50,031 nucleotides of DNA. It comes from Bacteroidales bacterium UBA6360 (GTDB lineage: Bacteria > Bacteroidota > Bacteroidia > Bacteroidales > UBA932). Of this stretch, positions 14,425 through 22,843 are shown piece by piece (the first letter of the stretch is position 1; each line of letters begins with the position of its first letter). The translations under genes were made by a program, and so were the position numbers. Under the pieces are notes generated by a model. That model had not been told where the DNA came from. It did not search any database and was given only the letters and a program-made list of their open reading frames with translations. The stretch is taken from positions 2,888-52,918 of the forward strand of contig DJRM01000130.1 of NCBI GenBank assembly GCA_002440085.1, written 5' to 3'.

Positions 14425-15219
14425 ATGAAGCAATATCTTGAACTACTGAGACATATCCGCGAGAACGGGGTGATGAAGCACGACCGCACGGGGGTGGGGA
14501 CGCAGAGTGTCTTCGGCTACCAGATGCGCTTCGACCTCGCGGACGGATTTCCGTTGCTGACGACGAAGAAAGTGCACCTGAAATCGATAATATATGAGCT
14601 ACTATGGTTCATCGCCGGGGACACGAACATAAAGTACCTCAAGGACCACGGAGTGTCGATATGGGATGAATGGGCGGACGAAAACGGCGACCTCGGGCCG
14701 GTCTATGGGCATCAGTGGCGCAGCTGGCCGACTCCGGACGGGCGGACGATTGACCAGTTGTCGCAGGTGATAGAGACGATTAAGAACAATCCTGACTCGC
14801 GCAGGATGATTGTATCGGCGTGGAATGTCGCGGAAGTGGAGAAGATGGCTCTGCCGCCGTGCCACACGCTGTTCCAGTTCTATGTGGCGGACGGGAAACT
14901 CTCCTGCCAGCTCTATCAGCGCAGCGCCGATGTCTTTCTCGGAGTTCCGTTCAACATCGCCTCATACGCGCTGCTCACTATGATGATTGCGCAGGCCTGC
15001 GGACTTCAGCCGGGCGAATTCATCCATACAACGGGTGATACGCACATCTACAAGAACCACTTCGACCAGGTCGCCGAGCAGCTTTCCCGCACGCCGCGTG
15101 CCCTGCCGAAGATGGTGCTGAACCAGGATGTGAAGAGTATCTTTGATTTCAAGTACGAGGACTTTAAGTTGGAAGACTACGACCCGTATCCTTCAATCAA
15201 AGCTCCCGTCGCCGTGTGA
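14425..15219 (+). CDS. thyA: Thymidylate synthase
   Basis: A 264-aa ThyA of standard length. It converts dUMP to dTMP using methylene-tetrahydrofolate. The catalytic cysteine is in ALPPCHTLFQF, followed by the phosphate-binding QRSADVFLGVPFNIASYA and the THIYKNH segment. The N-terminal DRTGVGT loop is intact. Dihydrofolate reductase, which recycles its product, is encoded 15 kb away at 30528 rather than next door. The region after it (15220-15515) holds repeats, no gene. Confidence 0.97.
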   Translation: MKQYLELLRHIRENGVMKHDRTGVGTQSVFGYQMRFDLADGFPLLTTKKVHLKSIIYELLWFIAGDTNIKYLKDHGVSIWDEWADENGDLGPVYGHQWRSWPTPDGRTIDQLSQVIETIKNNPDSRRMIVSAWNVAEVEKMALPPCHTLFQFYVADGKLSCQLYQRSADVFLGVPFNIASYALLTMMIAQACGLQPGEFIHTTGDTHIYKNHFDQVAEQLSRTPRALPKMVLNQDVKSIFDFKYEDFKLEDYDPYPSIKAPVAV

Positions 15220-15222
15220 GAA

Positions 15223-15242
15223 GAGGCGGATTGCCGCGTTGC
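15223..15242. repeat. REP-like intergenic repeat, copy 1
   Basis: GAGGCGGATTGCCGCGTTGC, identical to 15345-15364; a looser relative is at 14330-14348. Such ATTGCCGCG-type repeats are common between genes in many bacteria. Confidence 0.7.
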
Positions 15243-15344
15243 ACGGATTGCTGAAATCCTCACAACCGGGAGGTTGCTGCGGTTTCATCTTCACCGTGCG
15301 CCTTGCACGCCATCCCCTTCTCGCACGGCGTGGATAGGTGTTTT

Positions 15345-15364
15345 GAGGCGGATTGCCGCGTTGC
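15345..15364. repeat. REP-like intergenic repeat, copy 2
   Basis: Identical to 15223-15242. It is followed by a GGGG/CCCC-rich palindromic stretch (CCCCTCGAAGGGG around 15383) before the GH3 gene. Confidence 0.7.
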
Positions 15365-15515
15365 TATCTAATAGACCCCTCCCGTCCCCTCGAAGGGGAA
15401 GTGGTGCTCCGTGCGCACCATCGCACAAGGCTCTCGCTTCGCTGTTCTTCGCACGACGCTGATGCGTCTTGTTGGTTTAGGTAAATTGTAAGTTATTGAA
15501 TGTAAATAATTTGAA

Positions 15516-17849
15516 ATGAATAAACTGAATCTTATGACGGCTACGGCCGTCGCTGTGATTGCCGCGGGCTGCGGCAATGATGTGAAGCCGGTGATTCCGC
15601 GGGATGCCGAGATTGAGAAGAAGGTCGAGGCGACGCTCTCGCGGATGAGTCTGGACGAGAAAATCGGGCAGATGACCCAGATTACCATTAACGCGGTTGC
15701 GGAAAAATCCGCTGACGGAAACTCCTACACGCTCAATGAGGAGAAACTGTCCATGTTTATAGACAAGTACAAGGTCGGTTCGTTCCTCAACACCCCGACC
15801 GAAAAGGCGCTTCCGGCGGCGGAATGGAACCGTCTTGTAAAAATCGTGAACGACAAGTCTCTGGAAGTCATGGGCATACCTACGATTTACGGACTTGACC
15901 ATATTCACGGTACGACATACATAAGCGACGGAACTTTCTTCCCGCAGCCGATAGCCGTCGCAGCGACCTTCAACCGGGAAATCGCGCACCGGGCGGGTGA
16001 AATCACCGCATACGAGTCCCGCGCAGCCGATGTTCCGTGGTCGTTCAACCCGACACTCGACTCCGGACGTGACCCGCGCTGGTCAAGGTTCTGGGAAAAC
16101 TACGGCGAGGACTGGTATGTGAACGCGGAGATGGGCAAGGCCACGATTCTCGGAGAGCAGGGGAGCGACCCTAACCATATCGACGACAGACATATAGCCG
16201 TCTCCGTGAAGCATTATCTCGGCTATGGCGCACCGTTCTCCGGCAAGGACAGGACTCCGGCCTATATCTCGCCCCTCGACCTTCGCGGCAAATATTTCGC
16301 CCCTTACCTTGAGGCTCTCCGTGCGGGAGCGCTCACGATTATGGTGAACTCTGCCTCAATCAACGGCATTCCGGTTCACTGCAACCCGGTTCTGCTCACG
16401 CAGTGGCTCAAGGACGAGACCGGCTGGGACGGCATGGTCGTCACCGACTGGGCCGACATAAACAATCTCTACAAGCGCGAGAAGGTCGCTGCTGATGTGA
16501 AGGAAGCCGTGAAACTTGCGATAAACGACGGGATAGATATGTCTATGGTCCCGTATTCCTGCGATTTCTGTGATGCGCTGAAGTCTCTCGTGGAAGAAGG
16601 CGAGGTTCCTATGAGCAGGATTGACGATGCTGTGCGCAGGGTGCTTCGCCTGAAATATCGCCTTGGTCTGTTCGACAAGCCTGACACTTATCTTGCCGAC
16701 TATCCGGACTTCGGCTGCGAGGCGTTCTCCGAGGCTTCGCTTCATGCGGCCGAGGAATCTGCCGTGCTGCTGAAGAACGAGGGCATTCTTCCGCTGCGCA
16801 AGGGGATGAAGATTCTTGTGACCGGTCCGAACGCCAATCAGATGCGCTGCCTGAACGGCGGCTGGAGCTACTCCTGGCAGGGGCATAAGGCTGATGAGTT
16901 TGCCGGAGGGTACAACACAATTTACGAGGCTCTCTGCGAGAAGTTCGGTGCGTCGAACGTCAGGCTTGAGCAGGGTGTCACCTACAATGAACAGGGAAAA
17001 TACTACGAGGAGAACTTCCCGGTGGGCTTCCGGGCTGCGGCTGCGGCACGCGATGCGGACGTGATTGTAGCCTGCATCGGCGAGAACAGCTACTGCGAGA
17101 CTCCCGGCAACCTCACGGACATAAACCTGTCTCCATACCAGAAGACGCTCGTCAAGGCCTTTGAGGCTACAGGCAAGCCTGTGGTGCTGATTCTGAACGA
17201 GGGACGGCCGCGCCTGATTTCCGAGCTTGTTCCAAATGCCGCCGCAGTCGTGAACGTTATGCTTCCGGGAAACAGAGGAGGAGACGCGCTCGCGAATCTT
17301 CTTGCCGGAGACGTGAACTTCAGCGGAAAACTGCCTTTCACCTATCCTAAGGAAATCAACTCTCTCATCAACTACGACTACAAGGTCAGCGAGGAGGTCG
17401 ACAAGATGGAGGGTGCCTACGACTACAACGCCGTGGTGTCCGTTCAGTGGGCATTCGGCTACGGCCTGAGCTACACGACTTTCGCCTACAGCAATATGAA
17501 GGTTGATCGCACAGAGTTCAGCGACGGAGATGTTCTGACCGTCTCTGTCGATGTCACGAACACCGGAAAGGTAGCCGGCAAGGAGTCCGTTCTCCTTTTC
17601 AGCAGCGATCTCGTGGCCTCGGTAGTTCCTGAAAGCCGCCGCCTTCGCGAGTTCACCAAGATTGAACTTCAGCCGGGCGAGACGAAGACAGTCACGTTCA
17701 CCCTCCCTGCCGATCGTCTTGCCTTCGTGGGTTTCGACGGTCGCTGGACTCTCGAAGAGGGCGACTTCCGCCTCCAGGCCGGCACCGAGACGGCCATGAT
17801 TCACTGCACCGGGACAAAGGTCTGGGACACCCCGAACATCTCGGAATAA
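15516..17849 (+). CDS. Glycoside hydrolase family 3 beta-glucosidase-like lipoprotein
   Basis: A 777-aa enzyme with a short lipoprotein signal (lipobox AAGC, Cys at about residue 19). The GH3 N-terminal barrel spans about 30-390, with GLDHIHGTTYI, KHYLGYGAP and the nucleophile Asp in GMVVTDWADINN. The GH3 C-terminal sandwich follows (about 420-640, LLKNEGILPLRK, VACIGENSYCE), then a fibronectin-III-like domain (about 690-770). It should cleave terminal beta-glucosyl or related sugars at the cell surface or in the periplasm. It stands alone, not in a Sus operon; the SusCD operon on the opposite strand starts beyond ATPase no. 2. Length is normal for BglX-type proteins. Confidence 0.93.
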   Translation: MNKLNLMTATAVAVIAAGCGNDVKPVIPRDAEIEKKVEATLSRMSLDEKIGQMTQITINAVAEKSADGNSYTLNEEKLSMFIDKYKVGSFLNTPTEKALPAAEWNRLVKIVNDKSLEVMGIPTIYGLDHIHGTTYISDGTFFPQPIAVAATFNREIAHRAGEITAYESRAADVPWSFNPTLDSGRDPRWSRFWENYGEDWYVNAEMGKATILGEQGSDPNHIDDRHIAVSVKHYLGYGAPFSGKDRTPAYISPLDLRGKYFAPYLEALRAGALTIMVNSASINGIPVHCNPVLLTQWLKDETGWDGMVVTDWADINNLYKREKVAADVKEAVKLAINDGIDMSMVPYSCDFCDALKSLVEEGEVPMSRIDDAVRRVLRLKYRLGLFDKPDTYLADYPDFGCEAFSEASLHAAEESAVLLKNEGILPLRKGMKILVTGPNANQMRCLNGGWSYSWQGHKADEFAGGYNTIYEALCEKFGASNVRLEQGVTYNEQGKYYEENFPVGFRAAAAARDADVIVACIGENSYCETPGNLTDINLSPYQKTLVKAFEATGKPVVLILNEGRPRLISELVPNAAAVVNVMLPGNRGGDALANLLAGDVNFSGKLPFTYPKEINSLINYDYKVSEEVDKMEGAYDYNAVVSVQWAFGYGLSYTTFAYSNMKVDRTEFSDGDVLTVSVDVTNTGKVAGKESVLLFSSDLVASVVPESRRLREFTKIELQPGETKTVTFTLPADRLAFVGFDGRWTLEEGDFRLQAGTETAMIHCTGTKVWDTPNISE

Positions 17850-17864
17850 TAGAGTAGGACTAAA

Positions 17865-17926
17865 ATTTATCCCGTAAACCAGCGGAAACCCTATCAAAAG
17901 TGGTAGTTTCCGCTGGTTTACGGGAT
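17865..17926. repeat. 62-nt hairpin repeat, copy A (3' side of ATPase no. 2)
   Basis: A palindrome with 21-bp perfect arms (17869-17889 and 17906-17926, beginning ATCCCGTAAACC and ending GGTTTACGGGAT) around a 16-nt loop that can itself extend the stem. It ends 2 nt from the ATPase stop. The 62 nt from 17865 are identical to 19386-19447. It may also work as a terminator for both flanking genes, though no long T-tract follows. Confidence 0.93.
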
Positions 17927-17928
17927 AT

Positions 17929-19356
17929 TTAATCCTGTCTCCCTATGCAAAACAGATCATTCAATGTCACTTCAGCTTGCACGACATCAGTCGCTCCCGA
18001 GCCCGTCCCTTCTGCCGATATCAATACTGTGTGAACCGCTTTAGAAGTTTGTGTGACAGCCGCAAACAATCTTTGTCGCGTCTCAAGCCTATCAGCATAT
18101 TCTGCAGAAATGCGGAATGGTTCCTTGTAGTCTTTAATTTCACACAAATCAATAATCCCGTCGTTTCTGTCAATTAACAAATCCACCTGCATCCCCTTCA
18201 ATCCACGATCTTTGTCGCCGGCGAATCTCCATGTGTATTCGTTAGTTTCAACTCCGGTAATTCCAAGTTTCATTTTAATTTGCTCAACGTGCCATAAACA
18301 AGTACGTTCAAAAGACAAACCGCACCAAGTGTTGTATGTTGGCGTACCAATGATTGATTTCCAATAATTTGTGCCGAGCTTCCTCGGCGCTAAAAAATCG
18401 TAATAGAACAGAGTGAAATGATCCATAAGCTGATAGACACGATTTCTCTCAAAGCCTATGACGTTGTAACTCCTTATAAATCCGCACCATTCGAGATTTG
18501 ACAGGACTTCAGAGAGTGCGCCATTATCTTCAACTTTGCATATTTCAATAAGTTCCGTCCGATTAAGTCCTCTCCTTTTTTCCGCCAGCGCCGCCACGAC
18601 CTTAACATAAGCCTCCGGTCTCTTAAACAAAGCGGCATACAACATGTCAAACTCATCGTGCAATTCTCCGTCTTCTGAAAAAACAAGTCTGTCAATCTCC
18701 TGAGCGACACTCACACCGCGACGGAGCAAACTCCAATAATATGGCACACCTCCCCACACCATATATGCCTCCAGAATCTGCTTCCGACTGAGTTGCAGTC
18801 CTCTTGATTCGCAGAGTTTTTCGCACAGCCCAAGACAAAATGGCTTCAGCGCAATTCTGTGAGTCAGACGATTATGCAATCCACCTCGATTCTTTATGAT
18901 TTTCTTTACCATCCAGGAAGTACTGCTCCCACAAACAATAAAGACTATGTCCTTTCGAGCAGACGCCCACCCATTCCAAAAAGCTTCGAGCTCACTCAAA
19001 AAACCGGAGCGAGGAGCATCCATCCAAGGCAGTTCATCAAGGAATATGACTTTCTTTCCCTCTCTACAACCATCGATATACCTTTTCAATTCGCCAAAAG
19101 CCTCATTCCAATTCTTCAAGACAGGAGTATTTTTTTGTCCGTACTCTTTCAAACTTTGTCGAAAACGCATAAGTTGTTTCCGCGAACTAATGTTTGCCGC
19201 ACCTGTGAATTGGAAGTCAAATTTATAGTCAAATGCCTCTCTAATCAGGAATGTCTTACCGACACGCCGTCTTCCATATACAGCAACAAACTGGGAATAT
19301 TCTTCTTTGAGGGTGCTCTCTAATATAGCTCTTTCGCAGTCTCTTCCAATAATCAT
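17929..19356 (-). CDS. AAA ATPase no. 2, ATPase_2 + DUF234 type
   Basis: A 475-aa P-loop protein. Walker A GRRRVGKT is at residues 28-35, Walker B VIFLDELPWMD at about 103-113, and a sensor VFIVCGSSTSWM follows. This is the ATPase_2 family, common in archaea and Bacteroidales. A winged-helix-like middle (about 250-310) precedes a C-terminal DUF234 region with QVDLLIDRN...LCEIKDY, the D...E-x-K pattern of a PD-(D/E)XK fold. Function is unknown. The promoter TATATTTG (19381-19374) lies between the start and hairpin B; hairpin A abuts the stop. More AT-rich than the GH3 and SusCD genes on either side, consistent with transfer. Confidence 0.88.
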   Translation of the reverse strand: MIIGRDCERAILESTLKEEYSQFVAVYGRRRVGKTFLIREAFDYKFDFQFTGAANISSRKQLMRFRQSLKEYGQKNTPVLKNWNEAFGELKRYIDGCREGKKVIFLDELPWMDAPRSGFLSELEAFWNGWASARKDIVFIVCGSSTSWMVKKIIKNRGGLHNRLTHRIALKPFCLGLCEKLCESRGLQLSRKQILEAYMVWGGVPYYWSLLRRGVSVAQEIDRLVFSEDGELHDEFDMLYAALFKRPEAYVKVVAALAEKRRGLNRTELIEICKVEDNGALSEVLSNLEWCGFIRSYNVIGFERNRVYQLMDHFTLFYYDFLAPRKLGTNYWKSIIGTPTYNTWCGLSFERTCLWHVEQIKMKLGITGVETNEYTWRFAGDKDRGLKGMQVDLLIDRNDGIIDLCEIKDYKEPFRISAEYADRLETRQRLFAAVTQTSKAVHTVLISAEGTGSGATDVVQAEVTLNDLFCIGRQD

Positions 19357-19373
19357 GGTTCATGAGTTTTTCA

Positions 19374-19381
19374 CAAATATA
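19374..19381 (-). promoter_or_regulatory. Promoter -7 box of ATPase no. 2
   Basis: TATATTTG on the minus strand, 17 nt before the ATG and 8 nt downstream of hairpin B. The -33 region therefore falls inside the hairpin arm. Confidence 0.65.
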
Positions 19382-19385
19382 ATGC

Positions 19386-19447
19386 ATTTATCCCGTAAAC
19401 CAGCGGAAACCCTATCAAAAGTGGTAGTTTCCGCTGGTTTACGGGAT
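19386..19447. repeat. 62-nt hairpin repeat, copy B (5' side of ATPase no. 2)
   Basis: Identical to 17865-17926 over 62 nt; flanks differ beyond that. Perfect 21-bp arms at 19390-19410 and 19427-19447. Confidence 0.93.
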
Positions 19448-19469
19448 GAATTTTGGCTTTGATTTTTGA

Positions 19470-20891
19470 TTATTCTTTTACGAAGAGGGACGGGAAACTG
19501 TTGAAATCTGGATCAAACCCGAGAATCTCAACGTATTCGTCTTCGTAGTCTCTGAATTCAACAACTAATCCCTCGTCTGTAACATTGAAAACTACTGTCG
19601 ATTCTCCCAACGTTTCTTCGTCAGCACTGAATGCCCTGTTTGCAGAAGACAACTTGTAGTAAGTGTCGAACTGGTAGGTCGTACCGTCAGGGTCTTTTTG
19701 AATGAACATGTTGCAATCATAGGAGGTGTGTTTGCCGAGTATTATGCTTGGCTTTGTCTGGTTGACAGGTTCTCCAAGAGTTACAATGGCTGTTCTAAAA
19801 AACTTTGTGAAGTCTCCGGTACCTCCTGGAGTCAACTTTATTGAGCCATCATCTTCTTTGGTGAAAGTCAATGTGAAACCTTCATTATGGATTGGCAATT
19901 CGCTCTCGTCGGTTCCAAGGAGATCTGGGTCTGCCCACAATTCAATAATATTTGCCTTGTCGAACACCTTGCTGAACTTCCAGGTTCCGACAAGCTTGTC
20001 CGGAGTCTGGAGGCCGCGCACGGCGATGGAGACGAACTCATTGTCGCCGCCCTCGATGAAACGTGAATCAGCGTTGGTGTCAACCGTGAGAAGGGCTTCC
20101 TTGTCGCCGGAATATCCCTCCGGAACGGTGAACTTTACGGTCGCTTTGGTCTGACCGGCCTTGATGACCGCGTACGGTCCTGCTGCCGGAGCCGCGACTG
20201 ACGTGACCGTTGCGTCTCCGTTCTCTGTCTCGCCATCACCGCCCTCCGTTTCGCCGCCTTCTGTCTCCTTTTCTTCCACAAACTGGAGCACGGATGCGCC
20301 TTCTCCCGTGAGAGAAAGCGGTATGATGATGTCCTCGGCAGCCGTGAAGTCCTTGCCGCTGACCGTCCCGACGACCTCAATCGTGGTGATGAAGCTTTCG
20401 AGAGCATAGCCGCGTGCCATCTGGAATGAATATACCAGCGCCTCCTGCGTGTCCGGAGAGACTACGGCAACTTTCTTTGTCCCAACCTCACATCCTTTCG
20501 GCACCGTGAATGAAATGCTGACGTTCTTTTCTTCGGTGAGGGAGATGTTCTTTATTGTTATGGCTCCGGCCGCTTCTCCCGCTTCAATCGTGACGACGTC
20601 CTCCGCCGGAATCTCCTTGCCTTCATCATCCCTTGCGACAACCTCGTAGTCCACTCCCTTTTCGGCCTTTCCGCTGAGAGTCACGGGGATTGTCAGTTGT
20701 TCGGCCACGGCCACGTTCGACTTTATCACGACATCCACGGTTCCTTTGTCATAAACCGTGTAGAGCGTTTTCTCAAATTCGATTACAGGGGTTACTCCGC
20801 CCCCCCCGAGGGCATTCGGATCCTTCTCGCAGGAAGCAAGTGACAGGGCCGCTGCGGCCACTGCCACAAATGTCATAAACTTCTTAAACAT
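19470..20891 (-). CDS. Surface lipoprotein with Calx-beta/Ig-like repeats, last gene of the SusCD operon
   Basis: A 473-aa lipoprotein (lipobox LASC, Cys at about 21). Residues about 35-280 contain tandem beta-sandwich units with VDVVIKSNVAVAEQLTIPVTLSGKAEKGVDY-type Calx-beta spacing, and an acidic Glu/Gly-rich linker near 210-225. The C-terminal 170 residues (from KLVGTWKFSKV) look like a lipocalin-like or DUF-type ligand domain. SusE/SusF-like glycan-binding proteins occupy this position in many polysaccharide loci; that role is inferred. A run of eight C's (20800-20807, G's in the coding strand, reading ALGGGG near residue 29) could slip. A 250-nt gap with a possible own promoter separates it from the previous gene. 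Confidence 0.75.
   Translation of the reverse strand: MFKKFMTFVAVAAAALSLASCEKDPNALGGGGVTPVIEFEKTLYTVYDKGTVDVVIKSNVAVAEQLTIPVTLSGKAEKGVDYEVVARDDEGKEIPAEDVVTIEAGEAAGAITIKNISLTEEKNVSISFTVPKGCEVGTKKVAVVSPDTQEALVYSFQMARGYALESFITTIEVVGTVSGKDFTAAEDIIIPLSLTGEGASVLQFVEEKETEGGETEGGDGETENGDATVTSVAAPAAGPYAVIKAGQTKATVKFTVPEGYSGDKEALLTVDTNADSRFIEGGDNEFVSIAVRGLQTPDKLVGTWKFSKVFDKANIIELWADPDLLGTDESELPIHNEGFTLTFTKEDDGSIKLTPGGTGDFTKFFRTAIVTLGEPVNQTKPSIILGKHTSYDCNMFIQKDPDGTTYQFDTYYKLSSANRAFSADEETLGESTVVFNVTDEGLVVEFRDYEDEYVEILGFDPDFNSFPSLFVKE
20800..20807 (-). repeat. Homopolymeric G8 tract near the 5' end of a lipoprotein gene
   Basis: Eight consecutive G's on the coding strand, about 90 nt after the start codon. 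Length change would shift the frame just after the lipobox. Confidence 0.7.
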
Positions 20892-20922
20892 GACACTAAC
20901 TAATTAAACACTATAATACCAC

Positions 20923-20947
20923 TAAGAAATCATCAAAAAATAACTTG
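20923..20947 (-). repeat. 25-nt upstream element, copy 2
   Basis: One mismatch to 1827-1851. It lies 32 nt before the 20891 start. Rest of the 20892-21143 gap is AT-rich; a 62-codon plus-strand ORF there is not convincing. Confidence 0.6.
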
Positions 20948-21143
20948 CATCATCTTGTGGTTTCTTTTTGGTCTATATTCCTTTTCTCATCGGTCATGTA
21001 CCTCCAGTACACTCCCTCTTCCAAAAGAAATCTATACTCAAAAATAAATCCCCAATCAGAGGCAACTTATTCTTCTTATACTTCTAAAAATCTTTCTTTC
21101 AAAATGCAAGCGAAAAGACCAATTCGGTTATGAACCGTAAGTT

Positions 21144-21362
21144 TTACTCTCCGTCTTTTCCGCTCGTGGCCGCTTCATACTCGGCCTTAATCGCCTTCAC
21201 AACCTCTCTCTCCTCTGCCGTTGGAATCTCTCCTTTCGGTTTTATATAACTCTTGGATGCGTCCGAAGTCTTCGGGGGAAGTTCGTTATATGTGCACCCA
21301 CAAACACTTGCGCTGACCAAAGCGACCGCTAATATAGCAAAAATATTTTTCTTTGTTCTCAT
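21144..21362 (-). CDS. Small lipoprotein of the SusCD operon
   Basis: A 72-aa lipoprotein. Signal peptide and lipobox read ALVSASVCGC, with Cys at about residue 23, followed by YNELPPKTSDASK and a short charged helix ending in GKDGE. It starts 72 nt after the SusD-like gene on the same strand. No family recognised; its size leaves room for a membrane anchor plus a single helix. It may be an assembly or accessory part of the transporter. Confidence 0.7.
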   Translation of the reverse strand: MRTKKNIFAILAVALVSASVCGCTYNELPPKTSDASKSYIKPKGEIPTAEEREVVKAIKAEYEAATSGKDGE

Positions 21363-21434
21363 TTTCTTAAAAATTGTAATCCGTTCAATTCAATAGGCGG
21401 GGATCAATGAAACCGTAGTCTTCATCAGTAAGCG

Positions 21435-22835
21435 TTAATAGACATATCCCGGATTCTGCACCAAATCCGGATTCAGATCCACATCCGCCTTTGAAATCGG
21501 CGAGGTGTAGAGGTAGGCTTTTGTCGTGTATTTCAGTCCGTTGCTGATGACCCACCATTCCGGACGGCCGTTGCGCTTGAGCTCGTACCAGCGGTCGCCT
21601 TCCATATACATCTCCTTCCTCCTCTCGTCAAAAATGGCCTGGAGCAGCGGCGTCAAAGGCTTCCCGTAGCAGTCCACGGCAATCCTCTCGCCTGAACGTA
21701 CCGCCGGAAGCGTCCCCGCAGTGAGGTCGGAGACGCCTTCAATCCTGTTTCTGCGCAGTTCGTTCAGCCACTTGAGCGCCTTTTCGGAGTCCCCCTTGTG
21801 ACAGTACGCCTCCGCGAGCATCAGCACCACTTCCGAGAGCCGCACCTTGCATTCCGGCGTCTTCACATTCATTCGCTTCCTATCGAACGAAGCCCCATAG
21901 CGCACGTCTTTCTGAGGCTCATTGCCGAAAAGACGTATGAGTGCGGCGCAGGCGGGGCGTGATGCGAGGTAGGTCTTCGTGTAGCTGAAATACCAGTCCA
22001 GCTCGCTCGAATTGTTGATATGCGAACGCACCAGCACCTCTCCCTTTGCCTCGTATTTCGAGTTAATCATGTCCGCATATTCGGAAATCGGTGTGAGCGA
22101 CACCCCGCTGTGGGCGATGATGTCCTCACATTCTGAAATGACCCTGTCCCACTTGCAACACCAGAAGTCGAGCTTGGCTTCGTAGGCCTTGATGATCCAT
22201 ACCGTGAACACATACTTCGGATCTTTCGGGTTCAGGGCAAGTGCGGCCTCGAACTGGGCGCGTGCGTAGTCGTATGTCTGCCTGAGTGTCCCGCGAGTCG
22301 GCTTGTCGCTGATGCTGAACCGGTCCACGACAGGGATGCCGGGCAACTCGTCCGCGTCATTGTCCGACCAGCTCTGGCAGAACTCGCGCAGGAGGTTGTA
22401 GTAGATTATTCCTTTCATTGAGTATGCTGCCGACAGTGCTCCACGGGCGACGTCGCTGTCTCTTCCCGCGAGATTTTCGATGACGATGTTGCAGTCCCTC
22501 ACGATTTCCCAGCTGTCCTCGTAGATCCTTTGTCGGGCAGTAATCTCCTCTCCGGCGAAGAATGTCAGCGAAGAGCCGCTCTTTATGTTCGCGTCGAGAT
22601 CATCGGCACAGCCTTCGAGGTGCTTGAGCGCGTCCATGTTTCCGATGACATATTCGTCGCCTCCGCCCTCAATGTCGCGGAGACGGTTGTGGATGATGGA
22701 GGCGAACTCGTCGTCCGTCGTCGGGATGATTTCTCCCTGGGGCTGGACGTCCAGATAGTTGCGGCATCCGGAAAGCCCCGTCAGCAGGACGTAGGCCGCA
22801 ATCGCATATTTCGTAAGTCTCGTATTCATAATCAT
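21435..22835 (-). CDS. SusD/RagB-family glycan-binding lipoprotein
   Basis: A 466-aa SusD-like lipoprotein. Lipobox LSGC (Cys at about 24) is followed by the hallmark NYLDVQPQGEIIPT. The N-terminal TPR-like helices include SWEIVRDCNIVIENL and AYSMKGIIYYNLLREF. The C-terminal SusD motif is IFDERRKEMYMEGDRWYELKR. It caps the partner TonB-dependent transporter at the outer membrane and binds the ligand. It lies 8 nt downstream of the SusC gene, so the pair is cotranscribed. Either of two ATGs (22835 or 22829) could start it. Shorter than many SusD proteins (500-600 aa), so the binding face may be reduced. Confidence 0.93.
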   Translation of the reverse strand: MIMNTRLTKYAIAAYVLLTGLSGCRNYLDVQPQGEIIPTTDDEFASIIHNRLRDIEGGGDEYVIGNMDALKHLEGCADDLDANIKSGSSLTFFAGEEITARQRIYEDSWEIVRDCNIVIENLAGRDSDVARGALSAAYSMKGIIYYNLLREFCQSWSDNDADELPGIPVVDRFSISDKPTRGTLRQTYDYARAQFEAALALNPKDPKYVFTVWIIKAYEAKLDFWCCKWDRVISECEDIIAHSGVSLTPISEYADMINSKYEAKGEVLVRSHINNSSELDWYFSYTKTYLASRPACAALIRLFGNEPQKDVRYGASFDRKRMNVKTPECKVRLSEVVLMLAEAYCHKGDSEKALKWLNELRRNRIEGVSDLTAGTLPAVRSGERIAVDCYGKPLTPLLQAIFDERRKEMYMEGDRWYELKRNGRPEWWVISNGLKYTTKAYLYTSPISKADVDLNPDLVQNPGYVY

Positions 22836-22843
22836 ATATATCT

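Larger units (their letters stand above)
17865..19447 (-). other. Hairpin-bounded ATPase unit (1583 bp)
   Basis: One ATPase gene with its promoter lies between two identical 62-nt palindromes in direct orientation. Recombination between them would excise the gene and leave a single hairpin. No transposase, integrase or obvious target-site duplication is seen, so mobility is inference. Confidence 0.55.

Noticed and set aside
16356..17897. Long minus-strand ORF opposite the GH3 gene
   Set aside because: A shadow created by GC-rich codon usage; no domain, and the GH3 reading frame is unambiguous.
17865..19447. Classic insertion sequence
   Set aside because: The borders are direct copies of a palindrome, the only gene is an ATPase without a transposase motif, and no target-site duplication was seen.
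20945..21133. 62-codon plus-strand ORF between lipoprotein genes
   Set aside because: It is antisense to the SusCD operon, AT-rich, with no start context; the interval is better explained as a leader region.
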